Shown here: piece after piece, positions 18,106-27,084 of the stretch | Layout: each line of letters opens with the position of its first letter | Position numbering within the stretch: the stretch's first letter is position 1 | Assembly (NCBI RefSeq): GCF_020832045.1 | Contig: NZ_JAFIFK010000012.1 | Coordinates: 114,600 to 178,599, forward strand | Length of the DNA stretch: 64,000 bases | Origin: Halomonas sp. | GTDB taxonomy: Bacteria > Pseudomonadota > Gammaproteobacteria > Pseudomonadales > Halomonadaceae | Direction of reading: 5' to 3' | Made by a program: the position numbers and the translations under genes | The notes under the pieces: generated by a model | Databases searched by the model: none | What the model was told of the DNA's origin: nothing | Seen by the model: the letters and a program-made list of their open reading frames with translations, nothing else

Positions 18106-19119
18106 TCAGATCTCGGCGCAGCTTGCCGCCCCCGGGGTCTTGTCTCCGTACCACTCAGCCAGTGCCCGGCTCTCCCGGCGCCCGGCCTCGGCGCCATCTC
18201 GACCCCAGACCAGCAGTCGCGCTCGAGCATCAGGCCCCACCATGGCAGGTCGGTCGAGCCTCACGCCCGGACCACCTCCCAGTTGCCCTCTGGCGGGTGC
18301 GAGCAAGTGCCAGCGCGCCTGACCCGGCCGACCGGGCCCATGGCCCATGTGCCCCACCCGAGGACGCCGAAGGCGCTCGCCCATCACCAGACGAATCTGC
18401 TCCACTGCAAGGTCGAGGCCGCTCAAGACCTCGGCCAGCCCTTCATAGCCGGTCAGCCCCGGGCGCATGGTAACGAAGCCCAAACGATTGTCGGCCAGCG
18501 TGAAACTCAATGTCGCCAGTCCGACCAGCCCCATGGCACGCGTCCCCTGCACGGCCAGTTGTCCCAGATAGGCGCGCTGCTCGGGGGTCAATCGTTCGCT
18601 CGGTGCCATAGCGAAATCGTCGAGCAGCCATTCGTGCTCCACCAGGGCCAGAGCTTGACCGCGACTATCCGCCAGCACCGGCAGGTGCAGCCGAGGCACG
18701 TGCGGCGATGGCTCACCCAGCGGCAGTCCCGCCTCACGCATCAATTGGCGCGATGCATCGTCATCGCACATGGCGGCAATCAGGGGTTCACGCGGGCCGA
18801 TGAAAACGAGCCCTGCGCGATCGCATGCGCGAGCCAGGCGCCTCTGCTGCTGCGGCGTCGCTTCGCCTGGATGCAAGGCATCGCAGCCTAGCCGCTGGGC
18901 ATGTGCCACCAAGGCATCGCCCTGCTCGCCGCCGCCATGCCAGGCCATCTCAAGCTCCGTGCAGGCCTGACCGGCACGCAGCGCGGCAAGCCCACTGCCC
19001 GCCACCATGACGCAGCGCAAGCGCGCCTGGCGCCTACTTTCGCTATCTGGACTGTACATCGCTCCAAGCTCGCTGTTGAGAGTTGCCGGCATGACCGTCA
19101 CCACCGGCAGTGATAGCAT
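18106..19119 (-). CDS. Degenerate biotin-carboxylase paralogue
   Basis: The 337-residue protein aligns by eye with AccC from this same window. HPGEATPQQQ and GLVFIGPREPLI match the AccC HPGYGF and [12 protein letters not shown] region; LPVLADSRGQAL matches [28 protein letters not shown] matches the [14 protein letters not shown] region; GVRLDRP matches GVRMDSH. The glycine-rich ATP loop is missing, and the catalytic [14 protein letters not shown] is replaced by TMRPGLTGYEGLAE, so it should not carboxylate biotin. No stop or frameshift is present, which suggests a retained binding or regulatory role. The start is uncertain; in-frame starts also exist at 19092 and 19059. It is divergent from a LysR gene. 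Confidence 0.65.
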   Translation of the reverse strand: MLSLPVVTVMPATLNSELGAMYSPDSESRRQARLRCVMVAGSGLAALRAGQACTELEMAWHGGGEQGDALVAHAQRLGCDALHPGEATPQQQRRLARACDRAGLVFIGPREPLIAAMCDDDASRQLMREAGLPLGEPSPHVPRLHLPVLADSRGQALALVEHEWLLDDFAMAPSERLTPEQRAYLGQLAVQGTRAMGLVGLATLSFTLADNRLGFVTMRPGLTGYEGLAEVLSGLDLAVEQIRLVMGERLRRPRVGHMGHGPGRPGQARWHLLAPARGQLGGGPGVRLDRPAMVGPDARARLLVWGRDGAEAGRRESRALAEWYGDKTPGAASCAEI

Positions 19120-19170
19120 GAGAAGGGTTCTTCACCGGGCCATTCCTGAGCCCATCAAGCGGACCGATCG

Positions 19171-20166
19171 ATGACTACGCCAAGGCTGTTGAATCGCCTT
19201 ACCTTTCGCCAGCTGCAGGTCTTCCAGGCCGTGCACCGACAGCAGTCCTACTCACGGGCCGCCGAACAGCTGGGTCTGACACAGCCGGCGGTCAGTGCAC
19301 AGGTACGCCAACTCGAGCAGGCACTGGGCCAACCGCTGTTCAAGTACACCGGCAAGACTCTGCACGTGCTGCCGGCGGCCGATGCCCTGGCAGCCTCGAC
19401 CCAGGCCATCTTCGGTCAGGTGTCGCGGCTGCAGATGACGCTTTCGGACCTGGATGGCACGATCTCCGGCGAGCTAAATCTGGCTGCCGTGTCTACAGCG
19501 CAATACGTGGTCCCGCATCTGATCGCACGCTTCCGCGCCCACTATCCCAATATCCAGGTGCGTCTTCAGGTATGCAATCGTAGTCAGGCACTGGAACGAC
19601 TGGCGGCTCGCAGCGATGACCTCGTGATCATGGCCATGGTGCCGGAAGACGATGGCAACCTCGTTTTCATGCCGTTCCTTGAAAACGAGTTGATCCCCAT
19701 CGTCTGGCCGGGCCATCCGCTGCTCGAGGCGTCCTCTCCCACACTGGATGATCTGGCCCGCCATTATCTGCTGATGCGCGAGTCGGGCTCCGGGGTGCGC
19801 ACTGCCTTCGAGCAGCTGGCTGCCGAGCAGGATGTGGCGCTTCAGCATACCATGGAGCTGGGAACCAACGAGGCGATCAAACAGGGCGTGATGGCCCACC
19901 TTGGCGTTGCCGTCCTGCCGCGACTGGCGGTACGCCTGGAGCTCCGCGCTGGCCTATTGGCCGAACTGGAACTGCCGGGTTTTCCTCTGCGTCGCTCCTG
20001 GTGCACGGTCTATCCCAGGGATCGCTTCCCTACTCCCGTGACCGAACTGTTCCTGCGCTTCGTCCGCGAGCGTCTGGGTGAAATAGCGACACACTTCAAG
20101 GCGCCGCTGCGCCCGATCCCCGATCACGGAGTAGTGTGCCTCCCGTTCGCGCCCGACAGGGCTTGA
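19171..20166 (+). CDS. LysR-family transcriptional regulator
   Basis: A 331-residue regulator. The N-terminal winged helix-turn-helix (about 10-70, [19 protein letters not shown]) is followed by a LysR substrate-binding domain (about 97-300). The DNA-binding part resembles the CbbR-type subgroup ([10 protein letters not shown]), but that does not identify the ligand. It is divergent from the degenerate biotin-carboxylase gene, with only 51 bases between the two starts, so that gene is its likely target. lipA follows on the same strand. Confidence 0.88.
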   Translation: MTTPRLLNRLTFRQLQVFQAVHRQQSYSRAAEQLGLTQPAVSAQVRQLEQALGQPLFKYTGKTLHVLPAADALAASTQAIFGQVSRLQMTLSDLDGTISGELNLAAVSTAQYVVPHLIARFRAHYPNIQVRLQVCNRSQALERLAARSDDLVIMAMVPEDDGNLVFMPFLENELIPIVWPGHPLLEASSPTLDDLARHYLLMRESGSGVRTAFEQLAAEQDVALQHTMELGTNEAIKQGVMAHLGVAVLPRLAVRLELRAGLLAELELPGFPLRRSWCTVYPRDRFPTPVTELFLRFVRERLGEIATHFKAPLRPIPDHGVVCLPFAPDRA

Positions 20167-20336
20167 ACCGTGAAACCAAGTCGCAGCTCGAGTGCCAGTC
20201 AAGCGCGAATATGATAGATTGCGCACCTGCGACCAACGTATCGAATTCTGCCATGCGTCGGGGTGCCACCCTGATACGGACTCGGCACGCCGACGTCATG
20301 GCGAGGGCAGCCGCCGAGTGGAGGGGCTCACACCCT

Positions 20337-21389
20337 ATGAGCGACAACACCTCAAAACGTGTGCCGAGCGGCGCGAAATTCCGCACCGAGCATGGCTTCG
20401 CCGCCATCAAGGATGGCATCAAGCAGCGCAGTCAGATCGAAGAGCGCCCCGAGCCGGGTCGCAAGCCCCAGTGGCTGCGGGCTCAGATACCCGGCGGCGG
20501 CCGCTTCGAGGCCGTGAAGCGTAACGTCAAGGAGCACCGTCTCAGCACCGTTTGCGCCGAGTCCCACTGCCCCAACATGGGCGAATGCTGGAGCAACGGC
20601 ACGGCCACCATCATGCTGATGGGCTCCGTGTGTACGCGTGCCTGCCGCTTCTGCGCCGTCGACACCGGCAACCCGGGCGGCTGGCTGGACAGCGAGGAGC
20701 CGTCCAATACCGCCAAATCGGTGGAGCTGATGGGGCTGCGATACGTGGTGCTCACCTCGGTGGACAGAGACGATCTGGCCGATGGTGGCGCAACACACTA
20801 TGCCGAATGCATCAAGGCGATCAAAGCGAATACACCGGCAGTGGTGGTGGAAGCACTGACCCCTGATTTCGACGGTGACCCAACGGCCATCGAGCGGGTA
20901 GTGGACTCAGGCCTTGAAGTCTTCGCTCAGAACGTCGAGACCGTCGAACGTCTGACCCATTATGTGCGCGACCCGCGCGCCGGTTACCGCAAGACGCTCG
21001 ATGTGCTGGCCCACGCCAAGCGCCACCGCCCCGACGTGCTGACCAAGACCAGCCTGATGCTGGGCCTGGGCGAGACGGACGAGGAAATTCTTCAGACCTT
21101 CGACGACCTGCGTGCGATCCATGTCGATATCGTCACCCTGGGCCAGTACCTGCGCCCGACACGCAACCACCTGCCGGTGGAGCGCTGGGTCACACCCGAC
21201 GAATTCGAGCGTTATCGCCGCCTGGGGCTGGAAAAGGGTTTCATGGAAGTCGCTTCCGGCCCGCTGGTGCGCTCCAGCTATCGTGCCGACCGGGTATTCG
21301 AGAAGAACAATCTCGGACTCGCCGCCCCCGCTGTCGTGCCAGGGCAGGAGCCCGACCCCAACCGCATCCAGGTCATCGATGTCGGGTGA
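20337..21389 (+). CDS. lipA: Lipoyl synthase
   Basis: Radical-SAM enzyme that inserts two sulfurs into octanoyl groups on lipoyl domains. The N-terminal auxiliary cluster cysteines are in [12 protein letters not shown], and the radical-SAM motif is CTRACRFC. The C-terminal RSSYRAD motif is present. I use the ATG at 20337 (350 residues, MSDNTSKR); frames open further upstream would add a non-conserved leader. It converges on lipB rather than following it, so the lipoate genes are not one operon here. Confidence 0.96.
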   Translation: MSDNTSKRVPSGAKFRTEHGFAAIKDGIKQRSQIEERPEPGRKPQWLRAQIPGGGRFEAVKRNVKEHRLSTVCAESHCPNMGECWSNGTATIMLMGSVCTRACRFCAVDTGNPGGWLDSEEPSNTAKSVELMGLRYVVLTSVDRDDLADGGATHYAECIKAIKANTPAVVVEALTPDFDGDPTAIERVVDSGLEVFAQNVETVERLTHYVRDPRAGYRKTLDVLAHAKRHRPDVLTKTSLMLGLGETDEEILQTFDDLRAIHVDIVTLGQYLRPTRNHLPVERWVTPDEFERYRRLGLEKGFMEVASGPLVRSSYRADRVFEKNNLGLAAPAVVPGQEPDPNRIQVIDVG

Positions 21390-21407
21390 AGGCACCCTGA
21401 GGTAAAG

Positions 21408-21431
21408 GGCGACTTCTCGAGTCGCCTTTTT
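21408..21431 (+). terminator. Rho-independent terminator of lipA
   Basis: GGCGACT (21408-21414) pairs with AGTCGCC (21420-21426) around TCTCG, and TTTTT follows at 21427-21431. Confidence 0.85.
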
Positions 21432-21468
21432 CATGGGTGCTGTCGCTTCCGCAGCGGCAGCCTCATGG

Positions 21469-22155
21469 TCAGGGCTGGCTGGCCGGCTCGAGGTTGGCCG
21501 GTTCGTCACCGAGCCGCAGCTCCCTACCAAGCTCCATGGCAAGGCACCGAGCCATATCTAAACCGACCCGCTCTACCGAGGGCGGGGCAGTAACGAGATC
21601 GGCAATACGTGTCATGGCCATGCCGGCGTAGCCGCAGGGGTTGATTCGCTGGAACGGGGCAAGATCGACATCGACATTGAGAGCGACTCCGTGATAGCTC
21701 GCGCCACGCCGGATGCGCAGCCCCAGCGAGGCGATCTTGGCTTCACCGACATAGACCCCGGGCGCATCGGCGCGAGCCCGTGCCTCGACCCCATACTCGG
21801 CAAGAACGGCGATGACGGCATTCTCGAGTGCCGACACGAGGTCGCGCACGCCGAGGCGTGCTCGGCGCACGTCGAGCAGTGGGTACAGCACCACTTGGCC
21901 CGGCCCATGATAGGTCACCTGCCCACCACGATCCGTTTGTACCACAGGAATATCGCCAGGCATCAGCAGGTGTTCGGGCTTGCCGGCCTGCCCCTGGGTG
22001 AAGACCGGCTCGTGCTCCACCAGCCACAGCTGGTCAGGCGTGCTCTCGTCACGACTATCGGTGAGCTCGCGCATGGTTTGCCAAACAGGAAGATAGGGGC
22101 GCCGCCCCAAGCTCAGAAGAGCGATGGGTGCAACGCCGCTGGCGCTTGTCGCCAT
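21469..22155 (-). CDS. lipB: Octanoyl-[acyl carrier protein]:protein octanoyltransferase
   Basis: Transfers octanoate from ACP to lipoyl domains, the step before LipA. The 228-residue protein carries the family motif [12 protein letters not shown] and the catalytic Cys/Lys region INPCGYAG with GEAKIASLG. The ATG at 22155 follows the ybeD stop codon directly, so the two are translationally coupled. It is the last gene of the long minus-strand cell-wall block. Confidence 0.95.
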   Translation of the reverse strand: MATSASGVAPIALLSLGRRPYLPVWQTMRELTDSRDESTPDQLWLVEHEPVFTQGQAGKPEHLLMPGDIPVVQTDRGGQVTYHGPGQVVLYPLLDVRRARLGVRDLVSALENAVIAVLAEYGVEARARADAPGVYVGEAKIASLGLRIRRGASYHGVALNVDVDLAPFQRINPCGYAGMAMTRIADLVTAPPSVERVGLDMARCLAMELGRELRLGDEPANLEPASQP

Positions 22156-22470
22156 TTACACCACCATGTGGACGCGCCCGGTGGCCTTCAGATCGTCGAA
22201 TAGTGCCTTGATCTGCGCCTCGCCGGTCGCGCGAAGGGTCAGCCGGACGGAGAGGAATCGTGCCGTACGGCTCTCGATCACTTCGATGCGGGTGGCATCG
22301 AAGCTGGCGTCGTGGCGCAGCACCACTTGGCAGACGGTTGCGGTGAAATCCTCGGCAGCATCACCCACCACCTTGATGGGGTAGTCGCAGGGAAAGGTGA
22401 TCGTCGGCGCCGCCGCCGATGGGCTCGTCGCCGACATCCGGCGCAGGTCGCGAAGTTTATCGTCTGACAT
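22156..22470 (-). CDS. ybeD: YbeD/DUF493 family protein
   Basis: A small 104-residue ACT-like cytoplasmic protein, with FPCDYPIKVVG near residue 26 and an RFLSVRLTLRA strand as in E. coli YbeD. The order dacA-ybeD-lipB is the same as in E. coli (known). A regulatory or ligand-binding role is suspected for the family, but no reaction is known. The stop codon abuts the lipB start. Confidence 0.9.
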   Translation of the reverse strand: MSDDKLRDLRRMSATSPSAAAPTITFPCDYPIKVVGDAAEDFTATVCQVVLRHDASFDATRIEVIESRTARFLSVRLTLRATGEAQIKALFDDLKATGRVHMVV

Positions 22471-22573
22471 GGCTCTCTCTGGACCGAAGCTCTCGATGGC
22501 AATATCCGAGCATTTTACTCAACTTTCAACCTGCGACCAAGACCGGTCAAGCGGCGGATCGAGAGCCGCCGAG

Positions 22574-23791
22574 CTAGAACCAGCCCCCCAGCAGATTGCT
22601 GAAGAAACGGCGAACCTGATCGAACAGCCGCTTGAACAGTCCGCCCTCTTCAATCGATTCGAGGGCCACCAGCGGATGCTCGCCCACCACTTCCTCGCCG
22701 AGACGTACTTCGAGGGTTCCGACACGGTCGCCGAGACTGACAGGGGCGGTGAGATCCTGTCGAATGTCCAGCCGTGCACTGAGTTCTACGTTGCGCGCCC
22801 GCGGCAGTGTCATGGCTACGTCGCGATCCACGCCGACCCGCAGCTCGTTGCTGTCACCCCCCCAGATACGTGGCGAGTTCAGAACGGCTCCTTGATCGTA
22901 GAGCTTCAGCGTTTCGTAATAGCGGAACCCGTAGCTGAGCAGCTTCTGGGTTTCCTGCGCCCGCGACTCCTCGGAATTGGTACCCATCACCACCGAAATC
23001 AAGCGCATGTCATCGCGCTTTGCCGAGGCCACCAGGCCATAGCCGGCCTCGGTGGTCCAGCCGGTCTTGAGCCCATCGACCGTGGCGTCACGCCACAGCA
23101 GCCGGTTACGGTTGGGCTGGCGAATGTCGTTGTAAGTGAAGTACTTTTCGGCGTAGACCGCGTAGTGCTCGGGATAGTCGTTGATAATGTACTGAGACAG
23201 CAAAGCCATATCTCGCGCCGAGGAGTACTGCTCGGGATGCGGCAGACCGGTGGCGTTGGCGAAACTGGTGTTGTGCAGACCCAAGCGAGTGGCGTGCTGG
23301 TTCATGAGGTCGGCGAACGGTGCCTCGCCACCGGCCAGATGCTCGGCCACGGCCACGCTGGCGTCGTTACCCGACGAGATGATGATGCCGTAGAGCAGGT
23401 CGCGAATCGTCACCTCGGTGTTGACCTCGATGAACATCTTGGACCCACCCGTACGCCAGGCGTTTTCGCTGACACGGACCGTGTCGTCAAGATTGATGTT
23501 GCCGCGATCCAGCTCGCGCTCCACCAGATAGGCAGTCATCAGCTTGGTCAGGCTGGCCGGCGGAAGACGTTCATCGGCGTTGTGCTCCACCAGCACCCTG
23601 CCGCTATCCGCATCCATCAATATCCACGATTTCGCCGCGATCTGCGGCGGCGCAGGAATCATCGTCTGTGGCGTTGGTATGGCCTGAGCCAGCGCCTGGG
23701 AGGTGAACAGTAGCAGGCCGCACAGCATAAGGGACAATAGCCGCGGGCGGAAACGGAGGGACTGCACTCGCATGGGCATGAATCTCATCAT
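22574..23791 (-). CDS. dacA: D-alanyl-D-alanine carboxypeptidase (PBP5/6 type)
   Basis: Periplasmic enzyme that trims pentapeptides in murein. A signal peptide ends near QALAQA (about 36). The penicillin-binding motifs are S80-L-T-K, S140-G-N and a later KTG (DGLKTGWT). The C-terminal beta domain is followed by an amphipathic helix (FKRLFDQVRRFFSNLL), the known membrane anchor of PBP5/6. The 405-residue length is usual. Two adjacent ATGs (23791, 23788) can serve as start. Located between rlpA and ybeD. Confidence 0.95.
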   Translation of the reverse strand: MMRFMPMRVQSLRFRPRLLSLMLCGLLLFTSQALAQAIPTPQTMIPAPPQIAAKSWILMDADSGRVLVEHNADERLPPASLTKLMTAYLVERELDRGNINLDDTVRVSENAWRTGGSKMFIEVNTEVTIRDLLYGIIISSGNDASVAVAEHLAGGEAPFADLMNQHATRLGLHNTSFANATGLPHPEQYSSARDMALLSQYIINDYPEHYAVYAEKYFTYNDIRQPNRNRLLWRDATVDGLKTGWTTEAGYGLVASAKRDDMRLISVVMGTNSEESRAQETQKLLSYGFRYYETLKLYDQGAVLNSPRIWGGDSNELRVGVDRDVAMTLPRARNVELSARLDIRQDLTAPVSLGDRVGTLEVRLGEEVVGEHPLVALESIEEGGLFKRLFDQVRRFFSNLLGGWF

Positions 23792-23821
23792 TGCGTCGAG
23801 AATAACAAGGGAAGGCGCCGT

Positions 23822-24805
23822 TCAATCGGCGCCGTTGACGATAAAGGCCTGTTCGAAGCCGGCGCGCCTCAGCTCATCGCGGACGGGCTCGACTTGTCCG
23901 GCATGCGCAAGGGGTCCGACCTGCACCCGATACATACCGGTGTTATCCGCCACCCGCACGGGGTGGGACAGCTCGCTTTCGAGGCGTGTCTTCAATGCCT
24001 GAGCATTATCGGCAGACCCCAGAGCCGCAATCTGCAGATAGATCGGTGTCCCGCCGCCGGCGTCGCTCCGGGCGTCGCTTGTTGCGGCGACCTCGGCACG
24101 TGGCGTTGCGGCAGCGGCCTGCAAGGGGGCCCCGCCGTTGCGCGAAGCATCGTCCGCCGGTTGGACAGCGGCGGCAGTCGAGCGGTTCGTCTGATTGCCG
24201 CCGTTTTCCGCGAGCCACACCACGGGATCGATCGCTTCGACCTTCACTCGGCCGGTGCCACGATCGAGGATGTCCAGCCTGGCAGCAGCGGCATAGGAAA
24301 GATCGATCTCACGGTCGTTGTGAAAGGGTCCGCGATCGTTGACCCGAACGATGACCGAACGCCCGTTCTCCAGACTCGTGACTCGTGCATAGGTTGGCAG
24401 CGGGAGCGAGCGATGGGCCGCCGTCATCTCGAACATATCGTAGATTTCGCCATTGGACGTTGCGTAGCCATGAAACTTCTCACCATACCAGGATGCGGTT
24501 CCCTGGCGCGCATAGCCGCGAGCGTCGGGCAGTACGTTGTAGGTTTTCCCCCAGACTTCGTAGACGGGTCGATTGCCGCCGCGCGAAGGAGCTTCGACGC
24601 GCGGCACAGCGTCAGGGATCTGGCTTACATCGGGCGGATTTTCCGGGTAGGCGTCGCTATTCAAGGCGTAGCGTCCACCGCTTGCGGCAGGCGCAGGCGC
24701 AGGCTGTCGCGCGCCACTCTCTCTCTGAGCCGTGGTGTTCGACCCGCTACCTGCGCAGCCGGCCAGCAGTGTCGTCACCGCCAGCATCGCCCAAAGCGCT
24801 CTCAT
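23822..24805 (-). CDS. rlpA: Septal ring lytic transglycosylase RlpA
   Basis: An outer-membrane lipoprotein (lipobox LLAGC, Cys 17) that cleaves glycan strands lacking stem peptides. A double-psi beta-barrel domain is visible at about 100-190 (GTASWYGEKFHG, NDRGPF), then a low-complexity Ala/Gly linker, then a C-terminal SPOR domain (about 250-325) that binds denuded murein at the septum. It overlaps mltB by four bases (ATGA), so it is translationally coupled. Confidence 0.94.
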   Translation of the reverse strand: MRALWAMLAVTTLLAGCAGSGSNTTAQRESGARQPAPAPAASGGRYALNSDAYPENPPDVSQIPDAVPRVEAPSRGGNRPVYEVWGKTYNVLPDARGYARQGTASWYGEKFHGYATSNGEIYDMFEMTAAHRSLPLPTYARVTSLENGRSVIVRVNDRGPFHNDREIDLSYAAAARLDILDRGTGRVKVEAIDPVVWLAENGGNQTNRSTAAAVQPADDASRNGGAPLQAAAATPRAEVAATSDARSDAGGGTPIYLQIAALGSADNAQALKTRLESELSHPVRVADNTGMYRVQVGPLAHAGQVEPVRDELRRAGFEQAFIVNGAD

Positions 24806-25866
24806 GTCGCATCCCCCTGTTGGGCAGCCGGCTCGTCAGTCAACGGCATGAGTTCACGCAAGGCGGCGATCTCCTCGGCCAATTCCGTCACGGCCATGGC
24901 ATAGAGGTGGCTGTGATTGTAACGGGTGATGACATAAAAATTGTCGAGGCCCAGCCGGAAACGCCAGGACGACTCGTCGGTCTCCAGCGCCAGCGGAATG
25001 ACGCGCTGCCCGCTGTCGAGTTCGACCTCAGATACGATTCCCGCTTGCGCCAGCTCGTCTAATTCGACGTAGGGCCGCTGAGTGCGGTTGAAGTCGATAT
25101 CGGAAGGTGGCCCATCGTCGGGCCCTTGAGCGTCATGATAAATGGGTTGATCCGCTTGCCAGCCATGCTCGGCGAAGTAGTTGCCCACGCTCCCGATGGC
25201 ATCGACCGGGTTGGTCCACAGGTCGCGCAGCCCATCGCCGTCGAAATCGACGGCATAGGCACGGTAGCTGGTGGGGATGAACTGAGGGTAGCCCATGGCA
25301 CCGGCATAGGAGCCCTTCAAGCTACCGGGATCCACATCCTGCTCATGAGCGATCTCGAGAAAGGCCGCAAGCTCGCCGCGAAAGAAGTTACCGCGAACGG
25401 GGTGGTGGAAGGCCAACGTCGGGAGCGAGTCGATCACACGATGGCGACCGGTGAAACGCCCATAGCTGGTTTCGACCCCGATGATGGCGGCGATGATTTC
25501 CGGTGGCACGCCGTACTCGGCCTGGGCACGCAGGAAGGCGTCTTCATGGGCCTCGATGAAATCGACTCCACGCGCAATGCGTTCAGGCTGCAGGAAGATC
25601 TCGCGGTACTCGTCCCAACGCAAGCGACGCTCTGCCGCCCCCTCCATGGCGTCGAGCACGCCCTGCTGGAAAACGGCTTGCTCCAAGGCGCCTTCCAGCC
25701 ACTCGCGTTCGATCCCGCGCTCGACAAGCTCGTTCATCAGTTGCCTGGCACCCTCATGCTCAGCAGGGCTGAAATCGGCCGCCTGGATCGACGGTGCCAG
25801 CAATCCCAGGACCGTTGCCGTCACGGCAGCGACCCCCGTTCCTTTCCACTTACACGCAGGCGTCAT
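24802..25866 (-). CDS. mltB: Lytic murein transglycosylase B
   Basis: Cleaves murein glycan with 1,6-anhydro ends. An N-terminal signal peptide ends near IQAAD (about 30); there is no lipobox, so it is a soluble or non-lipidated form. The catalytic glutamate is E132 in GVETSYG; GAMGYPQFIPTSY and a DFDGDG calcium loop are also characteristic. Length is 354. It lies between rodA and rlpA in the elongation cluster. Confidence 0.94.
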   Translation of the reverse strand: MTPACKWKGTGVAAVTATVLGLLAPSIQAADFSPAEHEGARQLMNELVERGIEREWLEGALEQAVFQQGVLDAMEGAAERRLRWDEYREIFLQPERIARGVDFIEAHEDAFLRAQAEYGVPPEIIAAIIGVETSYGRFTGRHRVIDSLPTLAFHHPVRGNFFRGELAAFLEIAHEQDVDPGSLKGSYAGAMGYPQFIPTSYRAYAVDFDGDGLRDLWTNPVDAIGSVGNYFAEHGWQADQPIYHDAQGPDDGPPSDIDFNRTQRPYVELDELAQAGIVSEVELDSGQRVIPLALETDESSWRFRLGLDNFYVITRYNHSHLYAMAVTELAEEIAALRELMPLTDEPAAQQGDAT

Positions 25867-25920
25867 GCTTGTGCCACTCCCTGACCGGGGCCTAGTCGCT
25901 TGAACCCACGCTGCCGCCAG

Positions 25921-27081
25921 CTAGCGCGGCAGCAGGCGACGGTGCCCATGAATCGACATGAGAATACCGAATCCCGCCAGCAAGGTCACGCTGGAGGTGC
26001 CCCCGTAGCTCACCAGCGGAAGCGGCACCCCGACCACGGGCAGAATGCCGCTGACCATGCCCACGTTGACAAAGACATAGATGAAAAATGTCAGGATGAT
26101 GCTCCCCCCCAGGAGACGACCGAAGGTATCGTGCGCTGCCGAGGCCAGCCACAGCCCACGGATCACGATCAGCAGGTAAAGCAGCAGGATGAGCAGCATG
26201 CCGACCAGGCCGAACTCTTCGCCCAGCACCGCCACGATGAAATCGGTATGGCGCTCCGGCAGGAATTCCAGCTGCGACTGCGTGCCCTGGAGCCAGCCCT
26301 TGCCCCACAATCCACCGCTGCCGATGGCAGTGGTCGATTGAATGATGTTCCAGCCGGCACCAAGCGGATCGCTCTCGGGATTGAGAAAGGTGAGCACCCT
26401 TTGACGCTGGTAGTTGTGCAGGTTGGCCCATAGCAGTGGCAGTGCCGAGGCCACCGCGATGCCCAGCAGAGCGATGAAGCGCCAGGAGAGCCCAGCCATG
26501 AGCACTACGAATACGCCTGCGCAGGCAACCAGCAGCGAGGTACCCAGGTCCGGCTGTTTGGCGATCAGCATGACCGGCAGGCCGAGCAACACGGCGCATA
26601 CCACCAGCTCCTTCCAGCGGGGCGGCAGCTGTCGCCGGCTCAGCCAGGCGGCCAGCATCAACGGCATGGCCAGCTTCATCAGCTCGGATGGTTGGAAGCG
26701 AATGACGCCGGGTATGACCAACCAGCGCCGGGCGCCCATGCCTACGTCTCCCACCAACTCGACTGCGATGAGCATCAGCAAGCCGACGCCATACAGCAAT
26801 GGCGCCCAACGCATCAGGGTAACCGGCTGCAGCTGTGCCAGAACCAGCATCACCAGGAACGCGACCACGAAGCGAGAGCCTTGCGCCATGACCACGTCGA
26901 CACGCTGACCGCTGGCACTATAAAGCACCCCCAGCCCGACGATCAGCAGGACCAGCAGCAGCAGTAGCAGCCAAGGGTCGAGATGGGTACGCTCCCAAAG
27001 GCTCTTGCGCCGCGAAATGCCGCTTTCCGGCGCTCTTACCGGTCGGGCACGCAATCCTTTCGTCAAAAGACTCAACGCCAT
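25921..27081 (-). CDS. rodA: Rod-shape SEDS glycosyltransferase RodA
   Basis: Peptidoglycan polymerase of the elongasome, paired with PBP2. The 386-residue protein has about ten membrane segments, from LLLLLLVLLIVGLGVLY (about 38) onwards, and the SEDS signature region GGLWGKGWLQGTQSQL and LPERHTDFI. It starts 3 bases after the mrdA stop codon. Confidence 0.96.
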   Translation of the reverse strand: MALSLLTKGLRARPVRAPESGISRRKSLWERTHLDPWLLLLLLVLLIVGLGVLYSASGQRVDVVMAQGSRFVVAFLVMLVLAQLQPVTLMRWAPLLYGVGLLMLIAVELVGDVGMGARRWLVIPGVIRFQPSELMKLAMPLMLAAWLSRRQLPPRWKELVVCAVLLGLPVMLIAKQPDLGTSLLVACAGVFVVLMAGLSWRFIALLGIAVASALPLLWANLHNYQRQRVLTFLNPESDPLGAGWNIIQSTTAIGSGGLWGKGWLQGTQSQLEFLPERHTDFIVAVLGEEFGLVGMLLILLLYLLIVIRGLWLASAAHDTFGRLLGGSIILTFFIYVFVNVGMVSGILPVVGVPLPLVSYGGTSSVTLLAGFGILMSIHGHRRLLPR

Positions 27082-27084
27082 CGC

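Noticed and set aside
22397..23713. 438-codon + frame opposite dacA
   Set aside because: dacA has SxxK, SGN and KTG motifs on the minus strand; the + frame has none.
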